Origin: Coffea arabica
Taxonomy: Eukaryota > Streptophyta > Magnoliopsida > Gentianales > Rubiaceae
Assembly: GCF_036785885.1 (NCBI RefSeq)
Contig: NC_092323.1
Span: forward strand, 1,116,001 to 1,180,000
Direction: 5' to 3'
Length of the DNA stretch: 64,000 bases
Within the stretch, counting starts at the first letter, position 1. Every line of letters begins with the position of its first letter. The notes under the pieces are model-generated. The model saw only the letters and a list, made by a program, of their open reading frames with translations, was not told where the DNA came from and made no database searches. The position numbers and the translations under genes are program-made. Positions 59,621 to 64,000 of the stretch are shown here, in pieces.

Positions 59621-62600
59621 TTATTTATAGTGTTGGGAAATTTCTGACACAAGCTTGTCCATGAATTGGCATTTCTTATCAAATCCCCAACCTGGGTTAC
59701 TCTGCAAAATGTCCAGTTACCAACTTTAAAATTCAGCACAAATGGCAAAGAGAATCAGGAACAGAAATTATGAAGTAAACACCCAGGGACTGCATGTTGG
59801 CCATAATCCTATGATAATCTAATGCTCATGAACACCAGAAGATTAAATCTTTCAAGATGCAAGGATATAATAACTCAGTTAACTATTCAAAAGTTCCCAT
59901 AAGCCTCGTAACATAAGCAAGGAATCAGTACTTCAAAAGTAAACTTAGTCCAAACTCTGAAAACCCCTGTTTGGTTCATTTTTCTAATTAATGGAGAGGA
60001 ATATGTTTCCATAAAATAGGAAATAAATGATGAAATGTTTTTAATTCATCATCATGTCCAAGGATGGCTATTGGAATTACATGCTGCTAGGGAATATGGA
60101 AAAGCAGGTGGACAGATAAGAAGATGCACATACACTGGAGAAGCAGACATACATATTGGAATTACCTTAGCTTAAAAACAAAAACATTTTATACTACACC
60201 TTATCATGTACAGTACAAGTAAGAGATTCTGTCCTTAAGATACAAAGAATGAGGTTTGAACTCTAATGCATGACACATACCAGTATACCACACAAAACAA
60301 CGGTTGCAAAATGTTAAAATCAATTATGCATGTTAGTTTACTATGGAAACTACAAATTTCATCGTATTTAGTAAGATGAACTATCAACAGGAAATAATTA
60401 GTGAAATATCATTTTTCATTTTGGCAAAAAAAAAAAATAATGTCAACGAAAAAAAAAAAACCTGCAGAGAGAGAACGGCACGATTTGTGAATCGCTTTAC
60501 TGAAGCAGGTACACTTTCTGGAAGCGCTTTCGCCACTCTTTCTATCTCTTCTTGTTGTTGCTTTGCAGTTACTCTATCGGGTCCACTGTAATAGTCAACA
60601 ATTTCTTTTAGAAGTGGGACCTTCTTCATTGTTTCTTCCACAGCTTCCTGTCAAAGAAAAGAAAAGTGAAAAGAAATGAGAGTGGGCAGATAAGAGAGGA
60701 GAGAAAACAGCTCATCTTGTTTAAAGGAAAATCAAACCAATCAAACCAAAAAATGAAAGCAGATCTCACATAGAAAACAAGAGGCAAAATGAAATAACAA
60801 AATCACTTTGAGATCCTACCGTTCAACAAAAAGCAAGTTGTGAGTGGAGAGGAGAAAAGGCTGTAAAAAAGGTAAGATAAAAGGATAAAGTCATCAATTG
60901 TAACGTAAAATCTCAACCTTTTTTTTGGGACCTATTTGGTGAATTTGGGAGTTCTTAGTGCATCTGTTATGTGCCTTATCTTTACCCTACCTCATTAGAG
61001 GTCAACTTATCTGCGCTTTAGCTTTACATGTGAACCCATAATATTCTCACTGGTTAATTTTCAGCAAAATATAACAAATGAACGATGGCAAAAGACCAAC
61101 TAACCTCAAACTAAGATTATACTTACCCGTACAACAAATGCAAATATAATATTGGGAAAGAGAACTACTTCGATACATGCATAAAATGATACACGAAATA
61201 CATGCCCAAAAACTAACACGACTTTCTCAAGTAGTAATTGGTATATAAACCAGTTAAAGAAATTAATGTAAGACAAACAGAATCAAGCAACTCCAAAAGA
61301 TGAAACTTTATAACTTTTCGCATTCAGAATCATACAAGATGAACACCACCATAGACCTCCAACTCTCCAAGTACAAGTCATAACCCTAGCTCATACACAG
61401 TTTGGGCGAACATGTCTGCTGAATGTTTATTCCAGCCAATTACAGGGATGAGCGAACCAAATGGCCACAAGAACATAGCTATCAGGCAATAACAAATTCT
61501 CTTCATGGATCAATCAAAATGTACAATTCCAGTAAAAATAAGAAAGGAAAATAAATTGTTCAGTTCAGGGTTCCCATTTTATTTTGGTGAATCAGTTATA
61601 TTTTATAGGTATTCATGAAATAGCTTGGTGCAGAAAAAGTGTGTGTGTGTGTGTGTGTCTATATACATACACTCAGTCTTGGTGCAAGATATTAGCCCAA
61701 TCGTTCAGTTGACACACTTCTAAAGAGGGCGGGTTGATTCCAGTCAGGATTCAACATTTAAAGAGAGTTCAACAATTGTTAAAATACCAAAAAGATTCCA
61801 TGAGGCTGATAGCCAGAAAACAAAGGAATAATTTGCTGTTGTACCTCCCACTCTTGCTGACTTTGAATTCCTTCATACGCCATCAAGAATGGCTTCATCT
61901 TCTCAAGAGCGTCCCTAAGAGGGATAGGAGGTTTCTCATCAATGTCTGGATTGATGTCAAAGTTTCCCATAACATACTCCGGTTCACACTCTATCTGTAA
62001 GTTATTGGAGGAAAGGATTGAGTTGTGACTGCAATCAGCTCCTAGGCATTGAGAAATTACATCAAGTAGGTGTCCTTAAAATATTTTACCAGTAAGTTAG
62101 TGTGGAGAGCATCCAGGTAAGCATCGTCTTCAGGAGAAGGCAACACTCTGCTAGACATCTCCTCAAAGCCTTCAGATAACTGATCCTCGATATCAGGTCC
62201 AAGCCTCTGAGTCAATTTGTCACCATCTGCGTCGTCGCCAAGGTAAAGCCCAGCAGCAGAATCGTCGTCATCAGTATCCTCATAACCAGTATCCTCAAAA
62301 CCAGCATCCTCAAAACGAGCCCCCCTGTCTCCTTGTCCCCTTGGTCCTCCTCCTCCTCGGCCTCTCCAAGCCTGCAATCCTCTGCCTCCTCGCCCACCTC
62401 TGCCCCTAAAACCTCCTCCTCCCCTTCCACCCCTAGCACCCTCATCGCGCCCAGTATCCCCTCTTCCTCCGGACAATATTCCAACAGCCTTCTTGGCAGC
62501 CTCCTCCGGACTCAACCGCTGGGCCGAGGTGGCAGCGCTATTGGTGCTACTGTCTTCTCTAGTGGCCCCGGGAGGCTGCTGCCGAGCCCGGATGTGACGG

Positions 62601-63229
62601 TTTTCTTCAATAGGCTTATCGGGGACAGGTGAGGGGGATCTCGGGGCCTTCCCTCGGCCGGCACCTGACAGAATTGTCAAGATGCTGGAAGGAAGATGGG
62701 TATCATCAGGGTTTCGGGGAACGGTCGGGGATTGGGTAGGCGGAGGGAAATGGGAATCATGGGGGGCTACCCCTCCATCTTTGGCTGAGAAAATGGGTTT
62801 TCTGCTGGGACCAGAGGGTTGAGCTGGCGCAGGTGTTGGTGGAGTAACGTGACCGGCGCCCAAGCCTGCTCCAATCCCTCGGCCTCGGCCTTGGCCCCGG
62901 CCGGGGACGGGGACGGGGACAGTAGTTTTATCAACGAAGGAAGTGAAGGGAGGGAGGGAAGAAGGCAGAGGTTTACCGGAGCCTCCTCCTCGTCCACCGC
63001 CTTGCCCATGACCAAACCCTGCAACGGAAGAATTCTCGGAGGGTTTGGGAGTGTGGTCCTCTTTTGTGAATTGGAATTTGGGGGAAATAGAACCGCGACC
63101 ACGGCCTCTGCCTCCTCCTCCTCCTGCTGCGCCGGAGGAGGTGGAGAAAGGGGAAGTAGAGGAAGAGGAAATGAAGGAGGGTCTGGTGGTGGTGCAGGGA
63201 TAGGAGAACTTTGAAAAGCTTCTTCTCAT
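59621..63229 (-). CDS. Probable mitochondrial small-subunit ribosomal protein (mS35-like) with RGG/Pro-rich N-terminus
   Basis: Four phase-0 exons on the minus strand: 63229-62090, 61994-61845, 60647-60462 and 59701-59621, giving 518 residues. The start MRRSFSKFSYP with Arg, Ser and Thr residues suits a mitochondrial presequence. Residues ~30-300 are low-complexity, full of GRGRG, RGGRGG and proline-rich pieces. The conserved part runs from about 320: GLYLGDDADGDKL, SRVLPSPEDDAYLDALHTNL, IECEPEYVMGNFDINPDIDE and KPPIPLRDALEKMKPFLMAY. It goes on with YSGPDRVTAKQQQEEIERVA, VKRFTNRAVLSLQ and SNPGWGFDKKCQFMDKLVSE to the end HYK. I recall this C-terminal block from plant proteins annotated as ribosomal protein S24/S35, mitochondrial, so that is my best call. 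The gene is certain; the name rests on memory of the family. Confidence 0.75.
61640..61659. repeat. (GT)n microsatellite
   Basis: A short GT run inside intron 2 of the mS35-like gene. Confidence 0.85.
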
Positions 63230-64000
63230 GGCCGTAGTACTCTTGAAGTAGCCTGCAAATTACAAAGGCCACCGGCCACCTGAATCGATTTGAATCCGCC
63301 AAAACTGGACACTTTACGCAGTAGCGGCTTAGGGTTTAGCACTAGTACAAAATTTTTATTTTTTTGCCCACTTAAAATGGAGTTTTGGATTGAAAAAGTT
63401 TAAAATGCCTTTGCTTGTCCAATAGAATGGCCGATATACCCTCCCTGAACATTGGTCAGGCCCGTATTCACCTCGGAAATAGCAATTGATTAGCTATTTT
63501 TGGAGTATTTTTAAATTTTACTAATTAGCATATGTATAAAAGAGGGAATGCCATGCCTCAAGAGTGTGTATTATATTGGTGATGTGGCAAAATATGATTG
63601 GGTGGATGTTCGTCCAAAATTTTTTAATCCCATGGTTTTGTTTATCATCATCATCATCATCACGTGTTCTGCAGGTGACTTCTTTTAAACCACAGATTCG
63701 ATTGATTTGATTGGACAAATTAGGTTACTTGCTCCCGACTTTTTCAGTGAGAGGTTACGTGTTTCCGGCTATTTCAGTGACAATCACAGTGGGAATGGGC
63801 TCGAGATACTTGTGACAGACGTCAAAAAATTTTCTCCTCTTTCTGCAACATTTCTTCCAGACTTCTACGCTTCCATCTCCCCGAGTCCTTCTACCTCTCC
63901 TTTCCTGCCAGTCTCATCATCTCATTCTCGGGTAAATTGGGTTACCCACTATCATAAAAGGAAAAAAATGAAGATTGCTTCTCCTTTTAAACTCCATGTA
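63230..64000. other. Promoter of the mS35-like gene and window edge
   Basis: No complete gene. From about 63840 the sequence becomes pyrimidine-rich like a plant 5' leader, and an ATG at 63968 opens MKIASPFKLHV to the window edge. This could be the start of another plus-strand gene, but 11 codons are not enough to call it. A TCATCA run lies at 63647-63662. Confidence 0.4.

Noticed and set aside
62212-63214. Several overlapping frames over the mS35-like exon 1
   Set aside because: Low-complexity GC-rich sequence stays open in many frames; only the frame of 63229-62090 connects to the conserved downstream exons.
1-64000. CRISPR arrays, operons, phage or retroelement coding regions
   Set aside because: No spaced direct repeats, no ribosome-binding sites with compact genes, and no reverse transcriptase, integrase or capsid-like frames were seen. 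The mobile DNA here is of DNA-transposon type.

Overview
This is nuclear DNA of a flowering plant, most likely a eudicot. The evidence is long AT-rich introns with GT-AG borders, plant-only protein families (DUF2358, DUF620, MYB-CC, X8/CBM43), a 20-exon succinic semialdehyde dehydrogenase gene and many small inverted-repeat transposons. Nothing points to a bacterial, organellar or viral origin for the window as a whole. The species cannot be named from sequence alone.

From left to right: a Mutator-type non-autonomous element (346-1641) and a possible first exon of a minus-strand gene; a chloroplast-type DUF2358 gene (3450-4458, +); a 21-exon B3-type cyclin (5337-11125, -); a secreted proline-rich X8-domain protein (13187-14720, +); an RlmI-like rRNA cytosine methyltransferase with an organelle-type leader (17152-22524, +), which carries a foldback element in one intron; a very AT-rich 1.9 kb inverted-repeat element (about 23174-25064); a CDC50/LEM3 flippase beta subunit of the ALIS family (25140-28361, -); a nested transposon block (29448-33054) holding a broken YGGT-family gene copy; mitochondrial succinic semialdehyde dehydrogenase (33732-43202, +); a MYB-CC (GARP) transcription factor of the MYR1/MYR2 group (46897-49310, +); a DUF620 gene with a 3.8 kb transposon-bearing intron (51890-57270, -); and a probable mitochondrial ribosomal small-subunit protein with a long RGG/Pro-rich N-terminus (59621-63229, -).

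The genes do not form one pathway; this is an ordinary gene-rich plant segment, about one gene per 7 kb. Exon models were built by hand from reading frame and splice sites. Eight complete multi-exon models (DUF2358 to mS35-like) keep an open frame from ATG to stop.

The most interesting structures are the Pack-MULE-like element with a captured YGGT fragment and two later insertions, two probable GC-AG introns (in the cyclin and the methyltransferase genes), and at least four members of two inverted-repeat transposon families, three of them with recognisable 9-bp target duplications.
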